Below, piece by piece: positions 13,406 through 24,757 of a stretch of 64,000 nucleotides of DNA. The notes below the pieces were generated by a model, which saw only the letters and a list, made by a program, of their open reading frames with translations, did not search any database and was not told where the DNA came from. The translations under genes and the position numbers were made by a program. This stretch comes from Blastobasis lacticolella (lineage: Eukaryota; Arthropoda; Insecta; Lepidoptera; Blastobasidae), in NCBI GenBank assembly GCA_905147135.1, contig LR990045.1:19568173-19632172 (forward strand), written 5' to 3'. The first letter of the stretch is position 1; each line of letters begins with the position of its first letter.

Positions 13406-16400
13406 GACGGACACATAGTGCCGATCGAAACACAACTTTTGTCAGTTAAAACCCTGTGCATTCGCACGCACTGTGAGACCTGATAGTAACGTTTCTGAAT
13501 ACGAGTGTTACTGGACATAACAGACGTAATACCTAAACAAACTTTCATCGTTCTAGGTACAATAATCGGCATAGCAGTAGGCCTACCAGTATCCGGAATC
13601 CTCACGGAGGCCCGTCTAGGATGGGAACTCGTCTTCTACTCGCAGGCAATGATGACTCTCTCTATGGCAGTGGTGTGGACCATACTGACAGCTAGTACTC
13701 CAGCCCAGCATCAGGCCATCGGGGACACGGAAAAAGAGTTCATTGATGAAGCCCTGGGGTATTATCGGAAGGTAATAATAAGTCTTATGCTTGCGAGACC
13801 GATAATTAAAGTTAAGCAGCGCACGCTGATGTCGATAACTGGATGGGTGACCGTTTTGTACCTTGAGACTAGTCGAACTTTATCGCCGTTAGCCGCATGT
13901 GGCCTAAAGGTTAAGGGATCCGACCCATACGCGAGAGGTATCGGGTTCTAGGATCGCCATGTACCAATGACTTATTTCTTAATAATGTAACATCAGTTGA
14001 ACAAACCTATGCTCACGGTGAGGGAGACATCGTTATGAAACCTGCACATTTAGGTGACTGAGCTCATTGATACATATGATAAAATCCGGCGAGGTTCCCC
14101 TGATAGTAGGGTCACAACAGATGTCAGATCAGTTTACACCACTTATTCATTACCTGATCTACCAAATCCTGAATTATGATTATTATTGACAGTCCCCTGT
14201 TACCCTTAGCCACATTTAAAAACAACCACTTCTTCCAGAGAGCGATCCAAGTCCCCTGGCGCAGCATATTGCGGTGCAAGCAGTTCTGGGCGGTGGTCTG
14301 CGCGCACTCAGCCGCCAATGCGGTGTTCGTGTTCTACCTGACAATGGGTCCTGTTTACCTGCAGCAGTTTGGTGTTTCGTTTAGAAATGTAAGAAATTGG
14401 ATGATATGGAACGGTAATGTAATTTAAGTGGAATGTAAGAAATACACGGTAGTTTTAGTATTGGGAATATATGGGGCGCCAACTCTCTCAAGCCCTTAAG
14501 ATGCCGAAGACAGAGCGAAGTGGACCAACAGGAGTAGCAAGGCTGATCCCTGGACAAGTTGGTATTTTTGCAAAAGCGAATCACAAACTAGCACTTAACG
14601 GGCTTGGGAGAGGAGTCCTGAATAGAGATCCAGCAGGATGATAGCCAGTATGGGTACCACGGTAGCCAGCGTACTTACAGGAATGACACAACACCAGCAT
14701 AGTTCTCAGAATTTCAACACATTCGCAGTTCAGCTTTCTTGTTTTATGAAACCTGGGCATGAATCGTTAGTGTTTTGCGTAACAGTTACCAATTTCCATC
14801 GGATAGGCTGTCTTTTTGACTAAAATATTAAGATGTCTCTATGTCCTTAAAAACTTTTTAATTACACCCATTAGCCAATTATATATTTTCAAAATCCATT
14901 TCAGAGCTGCTCTCTCTCCGTGATACCCATCGTGGTTCTATGGCGCACCCACCAGATGACCTCGCCGACGTTGGAGTGGATCTGCCGGCTGCTGCAGCAG
15001 AGGTTCCGGTTCAATATCGGCGTGTTCAGGAAGTTCATCAATACATTAGGTATGGAGATGAAAGAGTAGAAAGAATCTTGGTGGTTTACGGTGAGAATTT
15101 GTCGCTGGTTGAACCTTGGGATACGTGTGTCTGGAATATCATGGTATGGAACGTATTTGAAATTTATGACGCCCCGGCGGGCCCCACATCCAGCGTTCAG
15201 CCCTGAAATTTCATCCTCCCACCCACCGCAGGCGATGTAACAGCTCTGTATTAGATCTATCTACACCCTGTTAACAGGAAATCCTGACCAGATGGATCAT
15301 GCTTGAATGTGAAGGTTTCGCGACATTTTTTTTAGTGTTTAACCAATGTACATAACTCAGAATAAGGTTATTGGTACAATGCACTACAACTCGTCACCTC
15401 TCGCTTACGAGTCAGACCCGTAATTACCAACCACCAACTAAGTACGGGCCGACGTTATGTTCGTTATTAAAGGATATGCGATTTTAACATAAAAATTATA
15501 GATAGTAAAAAAAAGAAAATAAAGTTTGATAGAAGCTGCAGGGAAAGGTAATCTCAAATTGGTAATTAATTCCAATAAATTAAAATACTATGAATAGTTT
15601 CTCCTTGCTTATCATTAGGGTAGCGAAAAAGTAAAATGCGTGAAGGGTTTAAGAGAGACGTCAGACATCACTTTATTAAGCTGTGATTGTTCAAATATCT
15701 AAAACTCAAAACTCAAGAATTCAACATTTATTTATTGAGTGGGGCATGAAATATCTAAGCAACCACAAAAGACGAATAGTGAACTATTTATCCATTTCTG
15801 CGCTCAGCCAATCCCGGTTTAATCCTAACTCCAAACCGAGACCGCAATTTATCAGAGCCGAAGATTGTGCAAGTATCAAGAAGTTTGTTCCCTCTAATCT
15901 TTGGTTTATCTTCGCGTTTACACGCACCCACACAAAAGATAACTTTAATACGGATACCATCTCAGTCACGTTGTGAAGTTAGTTATTTTGTATTTGTGAA
16001 GTTTACGAAGAAGTGCCTCCCGGTACAATGTTCCCAATGAGCCAAGTTTAACTTCAATATCAAGTAAAAGAGAAGTATTTACAGACCGACAACATCGTGA
16101 CTCGAAAATACGGTTTCTAAAGCTGCGTAAGACTAATTAGTCACCAGTTCTAATGTTAATTAGCTTCCTAATTAGTTGAGAAGAACAATATGTTGTTGAT
16201 GCTTGTCATAGTTCATTGATAACCTAATCATTAAAGTATTCATTTATCTATAGGGACAATTCTAATTTTAGATTTAGGTAGATGTATCCAAGTGTAAAAC
16301 TGTATCTATATACGCTTAGATCTTTTAAACTACGCAATAGATTTTAATGCAGTTTTCATCAATAGCTAGAGTGATTCAAGAGGAAGATTTATGTGGAAGA

Positions 16401-19400
16401 AAGAAGGTAGGTGGGGGTAAAGTAGGTGTACACGAACGGAGTCGCGCCGGGTCCACTAGTAAAATATAAATACCTATATTAACCGAGGTCTTTAGGTATC
16501 AGTTAGAGAATTTATTCCTGAAGGTATGAACTTATAATACCTACATGCTTATTATACTAAAGAAAAGTCTAGAAAACCCGCATGAAGCCAGGTCGGGTCC
16601 GCTAGTCCTGTGTAAACTGAAAGTAGAGTGAGTATGAGGCCAGAGAAAAACGGACACAATGCAGAAAGCACGCTGGCTGTAGTTGCGGAGTTTGCTAAAC
16701 TTTTCGTCGCGTATGCTGTATTTCCTTCCATACAACATGTCAGTTACAAAAAGCACTGTTGTCGCATATACGCAACTGAAATTCGGCTGTAAGCCAAAAT
16801 GCTATATGGTTTTGTCTAATTTGTTGCCAGTAGGCTATTTAAAAGGCATTGCGGGTGTCTTTGTGCAAAATTTCGGTTGTGTTTTGTATAGAGGTACATT
16901 ATATGTTGATATTTATGGACTACATTATTAAAATTACACTTTTATTTACTTTTTTACCATAAGGTGTCCGGCTGAGTAGATTAGATACATTGTATTCAAG
17001 CGACTTTGTAAAAAGTAACTTTATTTTTATTAAGCAATTGTATTAAATCTATCTATTTAATCCAAAGAGTTTGGTGTATATGATTTAATCTATGGTATAT
17101 GTATCTACATCTAACTAAATGTGTTTAATTTATCAAAACTCAAGCGATAGTAATTACTAAGCACAACTCTAGTATAAAGCCGCTCGACAGAGTCAGAGAA
17201 ACCACGTAGCTTCCTAACGTGATCTCTCCATACGTCTAAGTGGCTTAAAGCACTCGTACGTCAAAAGCTCCACCCACTAAAATAAGCTCACCCATGCGGA
17301 ATTCAGTTACATTAGTAGATAGTTCCAGGCAATGCGGCTTAACGGCTTCGAGCATTGTTAGGTTTAATATTCAGTATTCAGAACAATGCAAATTTGAATG
17401 GTTTATTATAGTTATTGTGGTGGAACCAGAGTTTGGCTAAGTGCCTCGCCGTGAACTGAGATGTACCTTTGATTCACTCATCATCATCTTCACAGCCCGT
17501 AACAGTCCACTGCAGGACTTAGGGCCTCTCCCACGAAAGGGGAAGTTATTGCCATAATCTCCACGCTTGGCAGGCGGGTTGGAGATCGCAGTGTTTAAAT
17601 ATAACAATGGAAAATGCTGCTGCCCATTTTCCAGACTACGGAGACTCTTGATCTTATGCCTCGAAAACCTTAGTCGCCTTGTACGACACCCATTAGTGTA
17701 AGGGGTTGGTGCTATTCTACTCTGCCGGACACCACACGGCTAACTCAATTAGAGTTATAATACTTGAGTTAGCAAGGCAGTAACGTTTATGTTCATTGCA
17801 TTCATAAGAAAGCATTTGCATTCATAAGAATGCAATGAACATAAACATTACTGCCTTGCTACTTAAAAAAATAAATGATTTAGTTTTAAGTTTCAAGTTT
17901 TTAGATTTAATTATTTCCTTGTTTATAATGGATACAAAAGTGAATACAAGCACACTGAAAGTTTTGCACTTCTGGCCGCTCATATTTTAATTTCGAATGT
18001 TATATTTTTTAAACATAAGAAAACTCAATCATTTACTATAAAAAATGCGAGAAATAGCCTGTCAACTGTTTTTTTTACCACAAATTGAAGTTCGGCGTCC
18101 GTAGCTAAAATATAAAAACGCGAAAACATTTTACCGCGATGATATTTTATGACTTTAAAAGTTCATTGTCTCCGCAAGACTGCACTGCTCGTCTTCAAAA
18201 TAGTAATACCTAGTTGTTGTCATTGCGAGAATGAAATTTAACTTAACTTGTTAAGAACGGATTAACTTAGATGTTTTATGGATCGTGTACCAATGGTAAA
18301 ACAATGATGTTTTGCCTTGATTGATGCTTTTATCTCATAGGAACGGTACAATTCTATGGCAGAGCCTTTGGTCATGTATATCTGCAACTCTTTTGTATGT
18401 ATGTATGTTTGTATATAAACTCTTTATTGCTTAACAAATACAGAAATAACAAAAGTAAGTATACTTTTACAATAGAAAAGGCGGACTTATCCTATCTTTC
18501 TGTGTGACTGTGTGTCAACGCGATTTCTTTCAGCCAACTCTTTGCATACCTACATATCCTTCTCTTCTTGCCACTTCTAGTTTTTTTAAGAACATTACTA
18601 CTGATCTGATCAGTAAATTTTTGCTGGGTCATCCTCATAAGGGCCACAAACAAATTCAAATGTGATTCTACTCTCCGCTATTCATCATTTTATGAACGCT
18701 TTTACGGTAAAGGAAAATCTGCACACTTAGCCGACTGAATATGTAGCCATGATTCAATCCCGTCAGGTTTCCCTGATAGCAGGGTCACAGAGGTCAGATA
18801 ACAGTCGCCCAAGTATGATTACCTTAGCTGCCAAATCCTGGATCATGTTCAAGGCGGATCATGTTCAAAATATATTTTTATTATTATTTACGATTTTATG
18901 GATAAATACATATTTCTTGTACCACAGGAGTACTCGGCGTTGTATCTGGGTTACTAATGATGTCCAGACTGACTCCGGAGTGGAGGACACTGGCGATGGT
19001 GCTGCTGTCAGGGACCGCTGCGCTCATCGGGTTCCAGTACAGTGGGTTCTTGGTAAGAGTCCGTTATTGTGCAGCAAACATATTTGTTAGCCCAGACCCT
19101 ACGAATAAATTGAAGGAAGAGGGCTTATCTATATATTCAGAAGAGATGAGGAGACACAAATACTAATAGGGACCAACTATGGTTAAAGGTGTTTGAAAAA
19201 TTTAGAGAAGGTCAATAGGTAGTACAAGGACTGTTTTATACATATACACATACACACACACGCCCGTATCCCATAGGGGTAAGCAAAGACTATCAAGTGC
19301 TACAAGTTACGACCCTGACATACCTCCTAAATGTTTTATGTCGTAAGAAACCGTACCTTTAATTAATCCCTTATTGTCTTGAATTGTCTTAAATCCTGAA

Positions 19401-22400
19401 TTATTATAGCTTACATTGTAGGTAGTATTACCATCAAATTACAATCATCATTCTAAATTCATTGAAGGACAAAGGGATTTTTCAAAAAAAAGTCTTGCTT
19501 TAGTCAATTTGGTAGTTTTTATCCCCGAAGGAAAAACAGCGTCGGTGGCCGAGCCGTTAGAGTATACGAATCGTAACCCAGAGGTCCCGGGTTCGAATCC
19601 CGCTCCGACCATGTACCAATGACTGTTTTGTGAGTTACGTTCATTAGTTGAATACTAACCGATACTCTTACGGTGAGGAAAAACATCGTGATGAAACCTG
19701 CACATTCAGCCGACTGGAGGTGTAACTATGATCCAATCTGGTCAGGTTCCCCTGGTAGCAGGGTCATGGAGGTCAGATAGCAGTCGCTCCAATGTAGTTA
19801 CCTGACCTGCCAAATCCTGGATCATGGTCAAGGCGGACCCCAGGCCCTCGTGCGCGAGATAATATTTGAGTATATATGTAAACTTGGTCGGGTGTTATAC
19901 GACTTTTTCTGTTAATTATATTATTAAAAATTTTTTTAGAAATGGAATTGGGATGAAGGAAACGAGGAGGAAGTTAGCACAAGAAAGGAAACACACATAT
20001 TCCAAAGGAAGGAAGTACACAAGTCAAAGCGCCTGATTCATTCTGGCCCCACTCTAGTCTGCAAGCGGAAAACTTTAGCACATTATTTATTTATTTACAT
20101 AAGAAATTGTAACATTACAGTAAATTTAAATACTATTTCGTAAGTCAGATCAACGATTATCAAACGGTATTGACTAATATATTGACTGGTATACCATCAG
20201 GTCCACGAGTCTCGTTCACGTCTAGACACCGGAGGATTTTTAAAATCGCTTTCTGATGCATTGGCACCTCTGCCAACAGTCAGCGCGGGTTAAGATAGGT
20301 GGAGTTGTTCCTACATCATCCAAACGTGAATTCGACGCGAAATTAGAAGCAATTAAATTAGATTTCTCGTCTGCACATTGGCATATAATGTCCTGTCTGA
20401 CTTCAGCCATAGTGGTAACGAAGACTGACTGTAATTGGATTTCACCACTTTTGCCAAGGACTAAAACGCCTTACTCTCAGGAGGGCGGACTTGCCAGTTT
20501 GGCGCCAATCCGGCTTACGTAGTGTATTTTTGCAAGGTTTTTACCCGTACATAGTCCGAATCTCTGTACACAGTTATCTATCGCGGGACACTTATTTTTC
20601 TAAGATGAAAAGTAGTCTTGCACTTATTTAGATCAATGACAAAAGTGAAGAAGAAATGGTAGGACGAACCCTGGTAGAAGCCGGGATTGACCGCTAAGAT
20701 TATGATGATGATGATGACGAAAATAACTCCTTTTAAGAGGACAAGTAATACAGTCAAATAATACGTGTACATGCCTGTAACATAAAATGCCTAAACATTT
20801 CAGTAACAAAAAATGACCGACGGGTGTGCCCAAAAAGAACTTGTATAAGAACTAGAATTCTCTGGCATCACATTACACAATACATATAACTAAGCACACT
20901 CATAGCCTGTCCTCCTGATGGAGTAACAAGTTTCTTCGTCATTGAAGTATATGCTTTGCGAAGACTTACAAAGACTATTTATATCCTGTATATTCCAGGA
21001 GAGCTACAAAGACATGTCGCAGAATTTCCCCGGCAGCTTGCTGACGCTGAGCCGGGCCGTGGCCAGCGCGGTTGGCGCGCTTGTGCCCGTCCTTATGGCA
21101 CCCGTGGTCAGTACAATTTTTTTTACGTCTTATGGTAGACAAACAGGCATGCGGGGAACCTGATGGAAAGTGCTCAACGCTGCTTATAACACACAACTGT
21201 ATAACACGTTGCCTGGCAGCAAAAAGGCAAATCCCCACTGCCAAAGCCACGGTTCCCCTAATTCCCGTGGAGCACTGGTACTCACCGGCAGTAACACACT
21301 ACCATTTAAAATAGTATTGCGTGTCTGCAGTATTACATTACAGAGGTGAATTCTTCTTTAATACCGAAAGAGATGATTCCTTTTTCGTTCATATTTATTA
21401 CGCACCGATTCTCACCGATCACAACAATAGCCCCAAATTATCGGTTTCGTGTACAATTATTTATAGAAGTAAAGTATTTTGGCTTCTCCTTTATATTTAT
21501 ACGGCATGGACAAATTTAAAGTACTTCTGAGATATCAAACGCTCTCTTAAAACTCTGTTCATGGATAAGACAGTTAATTTCGGAACAAACAAGGAAAAAA
21601 TTATTTGGCTTCGGCTAAAGAGAAAACGTGTACGCTTCTATTCGCGTTTATTTGATTTTTATTTTTATTTATTTTCTCGTTTTACAGAGTTTAGATACCT
21701 ATATTAATATACTATTATACATAGGTACTTAAGTCTAGAATAATCTACAGTGGAATACACAGTGGAGCGGCATTTTAACTCTACTGTAATAATACTTTGT
21801 GATAAGTATTTTCTGCAAATAAAAACTTATTTGCTTTCATATCGTCTTAATTTGCAAAACATGGATTGTCTAATGGATATGTCCTTCTATATTTGTTTTG
21901 CACATAGCGTAATAGCAAAAACTGAATAAGACAGTTCACTCTGGGGAAATATGTATAGGTTACAACCTTCATGCTCTGATGTCTTGACACTGTAGTTGCA
22001 TACCAAATTATATATATGATATACTGTGGAAATAAATTGATTATTTATTTATTTACTTTTTGATAATAGAGCAACTTCTATCTATTCCAATAGAGATAGG
22101 CAACGCATTGGCGATACCTACCCCTGGTGTTTCTATTGTCTATTGGCAGCGTTGACCGCTTTCCATCAGGTTGCCAGCTGGCTTGGTTGCGTACCGTAAC
22201 ACATTAAAAATGATATTTATACAATTTCAGATAGACCCATCGCACTGGCAACCCTTGTTTCTCGCATTGTCCGGAGTATACCTGGCGTGTAATATAGCCT
22301 ACACCGTGGTAGGTAGCAGCAGACGGCAGCATTGGGATGGCGGGGCAATCGTGAAGGCCAAGTTTGGATACCAAAACCAAATGATAGGTAAAATACGGCG

Positions 22401-24284
22401 GTCTCTAAATAACTACTACTGGGAGTCAATTTCGATTCCATTATGAGTAAAAAAGAAATAATCATCATCTTGGCGTTAATGTCCCGGTTGTGCTCTCGCG
22501 CACGAGGGCCTGGGGTCCGCCTTGACCATGATCCAGGATTTGGCAGGTCAGGTAATTATAGTGGAGCGACTGCCGAACCTAAACCAGATTGGATCATGGT
22601 TACACATTCAGTCGCCTGAATGTGCAGGTTTCATCACGATGTTTTCCCTCACCGTAAGAGGTTAGTATTTAACGGTAACCGATGGGTTAGTATTCAACTA
22701 ATGTACATAACTCAGAAAACAGTCATTGGTACATGGCCGGAGCGGGATTCGAACCCGGGACCTCTGGCTTACGAGTCGTATACTCTAACCGCTCGGCCAC
22801 CGACGCTCCACATTACGATTATTGAGGTGTTTTGGCCCGGTCTGGTTTTGGCCAGCAAGGTCGAAGCGACTGATGCATTAAACTGATCTCTTTTCCTAAG
22901 GCGTTTGGGCCCGCAGTTAAAAATGTCCTTAGAAATGGACTAAAACCAGACCGGGCCGAAACGCCTGAATACTCGTTATTGCAAAATAGGTACACATTTG
23001 TCTCAAACGTAATGGAGGCAGAATTGGGTATCAATGAATATCAATAGCATGCGATTAAAATAAATTTAGCACACCTGGACACCTGGTTTATACGTTCTCG
23101 GATCAGATGCAGTACAACTCCCATTATTTTTACCGTCCCAAACTTCATCATATCAGCCCGAAGACGCCCACTGCTGGGCATAGCCCTATCCCAGAAATCT
23201 CCACAAAGGCCGGTCCTGTGCCTAATAGTTAATAATCTCCTCACGAAAAGTTAAGTTACGAAAGTATGTTGCTTTTTACAAATCTGACATTTACCATCAT
23301 CGTCCTAGCACTCATCCCAGCCTCTGCTAGGGTCCGCTTTCCTGCTCAATCTTCTCCACTTCGCCCGGCCTTCGGCATCCTCTCGTCGTAAGCCGTTGGC
23401 TCTCGCATTCAACTCAGCGACGTTAATCCATCGCTTCTTGGGTTGCCCACGAGGCCTCTTTCCTGATACCGGCAGGTTCTGGCACCTATTTCCCACGTAT
23501 CTCTGAGGTTTACGCAACACATGACCAAACCAGACCAGACCAGCGCAGACGAGTCCCTTCGATCTTATCTGTGATATTCCTCACGCCAAGGCTGCCACGG
23601 ATGTACTCGTTACGTACTCGATCGAGTCGGGTAACTCCGCACATCCACCGCAGCATTTTAATTTCGTTGGCGTGGAGTTCGCGAACGTGTTTCGTCAGCG
23701 CTGGCCATAACTCGCAGCCATATAGCATCACAGGTCTAATTATACTCGTGTATATAAGCCCTTTAAGCTTTACAGGGATTTTAGGAACCCAGGTGACTGC
23801 CGTGAGTTCCCGCCATTTGGCCCAAGCTGCAGAGATTTAGGACTTGACATCGGGGCCGATATCACCGGACTCGTGTGTTCGCGCGTATGTGTGTGTAAAT
23901 CGGCCCCGCGTATGTAAATAGTATCATCATCATCATCACAGCCCATAACAGTCCACTGCAGGACATAGGGCCTCTACCACGAAGGGGGAGGTTATTGACA
24001 TAATCTCCACTTAGCAGGTGGGTTGGAGATCGCAGTATTATAAATATAATAATGTAAAATGCTGCTACCCATTTTCTAGCCTACGTAGACTCAAGATTTA
24101 TACCCACGAACGTAAGGGGTTGGTGCTATTCTACTCTGCCGGACACCACACGGCCAGTAAATAGTATACAATAAACTAATTACGTTTCCTTCCAGACAAT
24201 AACGCGGTGGAGCTGGAAGAACTTGGTGCTCTTGACGTGCGGCCAGAGAAAGATAAGCCTATGCTTACTAATGCTAGCCTATGA
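3133..24284 (+). CDS. SLC17-type major facilitator anion transporter, gene A (503 aa, 11 exons)
   Basis: Exons: 3133-3196, 4159-4298, 6906-7085, 10174-10312, 13557-13771, 14239-14388, 14905-15049, 18928-19052, 20999-21106, 22231-22387, 24196-24284. All have GT-AG borders, phases agree, and the sum is 504 codons. The start follows an in-frame TAA at 3103. The protein has the SLC17 (sialin, vesicular glutamate transporter, insect 'putative inorganic phosphate cotransporter') plan: KLGVRHLQ before membrane segment 1, [12 protein letters not shown] within it, [13 protein letters not shown] at the segment 2-3 turn, WLPPSER after segment 4, STPAQH before the central loop. Known family role: proton- or sodium-linked transport of organic anions or phosphate in plasma or lysosomal membranes. 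Oddities: usual GGK is SGK; the segment 4 Arg and His aligned to VGLUT2 are His138 and Gln153; loop 1 is short (one sequon, NDT). The C-tail is acidic (ELEELGALD). Exon 9 uses a GTCAGT donor. Most divergent of the three paralogues, yet open throughout. Confidence 0.92.
3197..4158 (+). other. Gene A intron 1
   Basis: 962 bases, mostly an inverted-repeat element at 3573-3803. The ORF at 3296-3508 (70 codons) has no recognised match; I treat it as chance. Confidence 0.6.
3573..3803. mobile_element. Fold-back MITE-like element, 231 bp
   Basis: About 80-bp imperfect terminal inverted repeats. The left arm has GACTTGGGAAATTATAA, AAATCAACAAGTAAGCA and TTGAATAAT; the right arm carries the reverse complement of each in mirror order. 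Outer ends are AGGTG and CACCT. There is no coding capacity. Confidence 0.75.
5310..5690 (+). mobile_element. 5'-truncated LINE-type 3' end with TTCTA tail
   Basis: An untranslated-looking stretch ending GTAAATAAATG then TTTCTATTCTATTCTATTC, a short tandem tail typical of a target-primed retrotransposon. No reverse transcriptase coding sequence remains. Confidence 0.5.
5770..6010 (-). pseudogene. Retroelement polyprotein fragment
   Basis: The minus strand reads [15 protein letters not shown] then [17 protein letters not shown] and [12 protein letters not shown]. The ETLGPWG / QRI-AIQRGNAAS combination is, from memory, common in the C-terminus of arthropod non-LTR reverse transcriptase proteins. 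About 72 codons remain, with no intact element around it. Confidence 0.5.
6186..6862 (+). mobile_element. Family A repeat interrupted by two later insertions
   Basis: Family A sequence runs 6186-6314, 6629-6697 and 6808-6862. Between the first two is a LINE tail (6315-6628) ending in a poly(A) run of about 13. Between the last two is a 110-bp inverted-repeat element (6698-6807) with ends GCTGTTCTAATTGGCAA and TTGCCAATTAGGACAAC. The three family A pieces join into the order seen at 17479-17740. Confidence 0.75.
6315..6628 (+). mobile_element. LINE 3' end (family L), 5'-truncated, poly(A)-tailed
   Basis: Encodes NALPASVF...[18 protein letters not shown] C-terminal residues of a LINE polyprotein (one frame: ERVACECVP interrupted), then GGTGAGATGGCGGTCAAATG and a poly(A) run. 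It duplicates the host sequence ATGGA at both ends. Relatives are at about 46055-46270 (+) and 58620-58715 (-). Confidence 0.6.
8579..8605. repeat. (TA)n microsatellite
   Basis: Uninterrupted alternating TA for about 26 bases. Confidence 0.9.
8704..9062 (+). mobile_element. tRNA-derived SINE, family B (full copy)
   Basis: The tRNA-like head has an A box (GGTTGAGCGGTTAGGG) and a B box (GGTTCGAATCC), followed by a unique body (CATGTACCAATGAC, GTGAGGGAAAACATCGTGAT, CACATTCAGGCGACTGGATG) and a GATTATTATT tail. Further copies on either strand: 13893-14186, 19539-19865, 63578-63925 (+); 22469-22809, 43186-43505, 47333-47609, 50069-50345, 53060-53375 (-). Confidence 0.85.
9530..9665. mobile_element. 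Candidate short inverted-repeat element
   Basis: ACTTTGGTTTATGAGTGG near 9534 is mirrored by CTACTCATAAACCAAGGT ending near 9661, about 130 bases apart. Non-coding interior. Only one copy seen. Confidence 0.45.
10370..11950 (-). mobile_element. Possible LTR-retrotransposon remnant
   Basis: On the minus strand, a polypurine run AAAAAGGGGGG (11856-11866) is followed directly by TGTAACATTGC, the arrangement of a polypurine tract abutting an LTR that starts TG. The following 1.4 kb has promoter-like TATAAAAG (near 10720) but no second LTR or gag-pol that I can find. The left boundary is uncertain. Confidence 0.35.
12362..12600 (-). mobile_element. RTE-type LINE 3' fragment with (GAT)n tail
   Basis: The minus strand ends in about eight GAT repeats (12366-12390) preceded by GGACTCTGGTAAAGGCTG; further in is the complement of GGATGTACTCGTTACGCACT, the same reverse transcriptase C-terminal segment as at 23290-23850. 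Confidence 0.65.
13177..13402 (-). mobile_element. Repeat family A (minus-strand copy with long (GAT)n end)
   Basis: Carries GAATAGCACCACCCCATCTC, GTGGGTGTCGTAAGAGGCGA, AAGATGGGCAGCAGCATC and ends CCCATAACA then (GAT)n on its own strand orientation. In the opposite orientation it matches 1418-1599, 17479-17740, 23923-24154, 39911-40146 and 52207-52434. Confidence 0.8.
13893..14186 (+). mobile_element. SINE family B copy in gene A intron 5
   Basis: Diverged tRNA-like head (GCCTAAAGGTTAAGGGATCC) and body, ending GATTATTATT 53 bases before the exon 6 acceptor at 14238. The intron (13772-14238) is almost entirely this element. Confidence 0.75.
16306..16462 (+). mobile_element. Repeat family E
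   Basis: Matches 37140-37298 closely: TACGCTTAGATCTTTTAAAC, GAGTGATTCAAGAGGAAG, GTAAAGTAGGTGT, ending ACGAACGGAGTCGCGCCGGG and TCCACTAGT. The end is the complement of the family D start, so D and E may share ends. Confidence 0.7.
17479..17740 (+). mobile_element. Repeat family A (near full-length)
   Basis: The cleanest copy: (TCA)n head, CAGTCCACTGCAGGACTTAG, CTCCACGCTTGGCAGGCGGG, GGAAAATGCTGCTGCCCATT, GTCGCCTTGTACGACACCC, and end CTCTGCCGGACACCACACGG. Non-coding, about 260 bases, microsatellite at one end; likely a SINE or truncated LINE tail. Confidence 0.8.
17740..17861. repeat. Two consecutive hairpins, the larger with 34-bp arms
   Basis: CTAACTCAA (17740-17748) pairs with TTGAGTTAG (17764-17772). 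Then arm 17770-17803 pairs with 17828-17861 over 34 bases with one mismatch, around a 24-base loop. They begin exactly where the family A copy ends. Confidence 0.8.
19053..20998 (+). other. Gene A intron 8
   Basis: Full SINE B copy at 19539-19865 and an RTE-type LINE tail at about 20636-20720 (GTAGAAGCCGGGATTGACCG then ATGATGATGATGA). The remainder, including the 88-codon ORF at 20256-20522, is unrecognised. Confidence 0.6.
21107..22230 (+). other. Gene A intron 9
   Basis: A minus-strand SINE C fragment starts right after exon 9 (about 21130-21310), and a plus-strand C fragment (about 22070-22205) precedes exon 10. Between them is AT-rich sequence with nothing recognised. Confidence 0.55.
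22823..22968. mobile_element. MITE with GGCCCGGTCTGGTTTT inverted repeats, 146 bp
   Basis: Left end TGAGGTGTTTTGGCCCGGTC continuing TGGTTTT is mirrored by AAAACCAGACCGGGCC and GAAACGCCTGA on the right. The interior shares ACTGATGCATTAAA and GCGTTTGGGCCC with the element at 47935-48180, so they are one family. Confidence 0.8.
23290..23850 (-). pseudogene. RTE-clade LINE reverse transcriptase, C-terminal remnant
   Basis: Minus-strand reading gives [36 protein letters not shown] and [17 protein letters not shown], then after a frame break [15 protein letters not shown]. These are the signature C-terminal residues of RTE-type LINE polyproteins. Two frames and a truncated 5' end make it dead. The 3' end lies near 23290, where a CATCATCG remnant of the (GAT)n tail remains. 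Confidence 0.85.
23923..24154 (+). mobile_element. Repeat family A
   Basis: (CAT)n head at 23923-23938, then the full family body to GGACACCACACGGCC. Small internal deletions relative to 17479-17740. Confidence 0.8.
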
Positions 24285-24751
24285 TTATACGATTCCGATG
24301 CATTCCTTTTTCGCTATAAATCTGACTGATAACCTTGTTTGGAAGTGTTCTGCAACGATCTGTCTTGTAGTCAATGAAGAAAGAATCACTTAAACATGCC
24401 TAATATAACACTGGAAATGATCTACGGATGTATTAAAAAAGAACTGCCTAGCTATAACTAGAATAGCACTATAGCACGATATGGCGAATCCGCACGCGCA
24501 TGGCCTGTCATCATCATAGAATTTGAACCATAGGGCTTGTCCTATTTACGGAGTATGGAGTTTCTTTCGTCATTCCTTATGTTTTGTTGAAATATTTAAT
24601 TATGCTTTTGAGGAACCATATTATAACTTTACTAACGTAAAATATTAGTGATACCTCCATTATTACAGCCAATATCTACAAATAACAATTTACTAAATTA
24701 GATATATGGCGAAATTGATAATCTTACTCAATGTGGATTTAAGTCTTTGTA

Positions 24752-24757
24752 AATAAA
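24752..24757 (+). terminator. Candidate poly(A) signal of gene A
   Basis: AATAAA 468 bases after the gene A stop codon, followed by AT- then GT-rich sequence. Confidence 0.5.

Larger units (their letters stand above)
10313..13556 (+). other. Gene A intron 4
   Basis: Holds a possible minus-strand LTR-element remnant (about 10370-11950), an RTE LINE fragment (12362-12600, minus), a SINE family C fragment (about 12895-12985) and a family A copy on the minus strand (13177-13402). The 165-codon ORF at 12292-12789 runs across the LINE fragment and is not a gene. Confidence 0.6.
15050..18927 (+). other. Gene A intron 7 (largest, 3.9 kb)
   Basis: Contains a minus-strand SINE B fragment (about 15281-15440), family E copy (16306-16462), family A copy (17479-17740), a long hairpin (17740-17861) and a 5'-truncated SINE B (18693-18866). 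15450-16300 and 16930-17470 show only AT-rich sequence. Confidence 0.6.
22388..24195 (+). other. Gene A intron 10
   Basis: Contains in order SINE B (22469-22809, minus), MITE (22823-22968), LINE tail (about 23090-23240, minus), RTE fragment (23290-23850, minus), and family A (23923-24154, plus). The family A copy ends 41 bases before the last exon. Confidence 0.7.

Noticed and set aside
13174..13605. 143-codon minus-strand ORF with a Ser run
   Set aside because: It is the reverse of repeat A and its (GAT)n end and overlaps gene A exon 5 on the other strand.
14201..14238. Alternative acceptor TTACCCTTAG (14209) for gene A exon 6
   Set aside because: Use of it would add 29 bases and break the reading frame; CTTCTTCCAG at 14238 keeps it.
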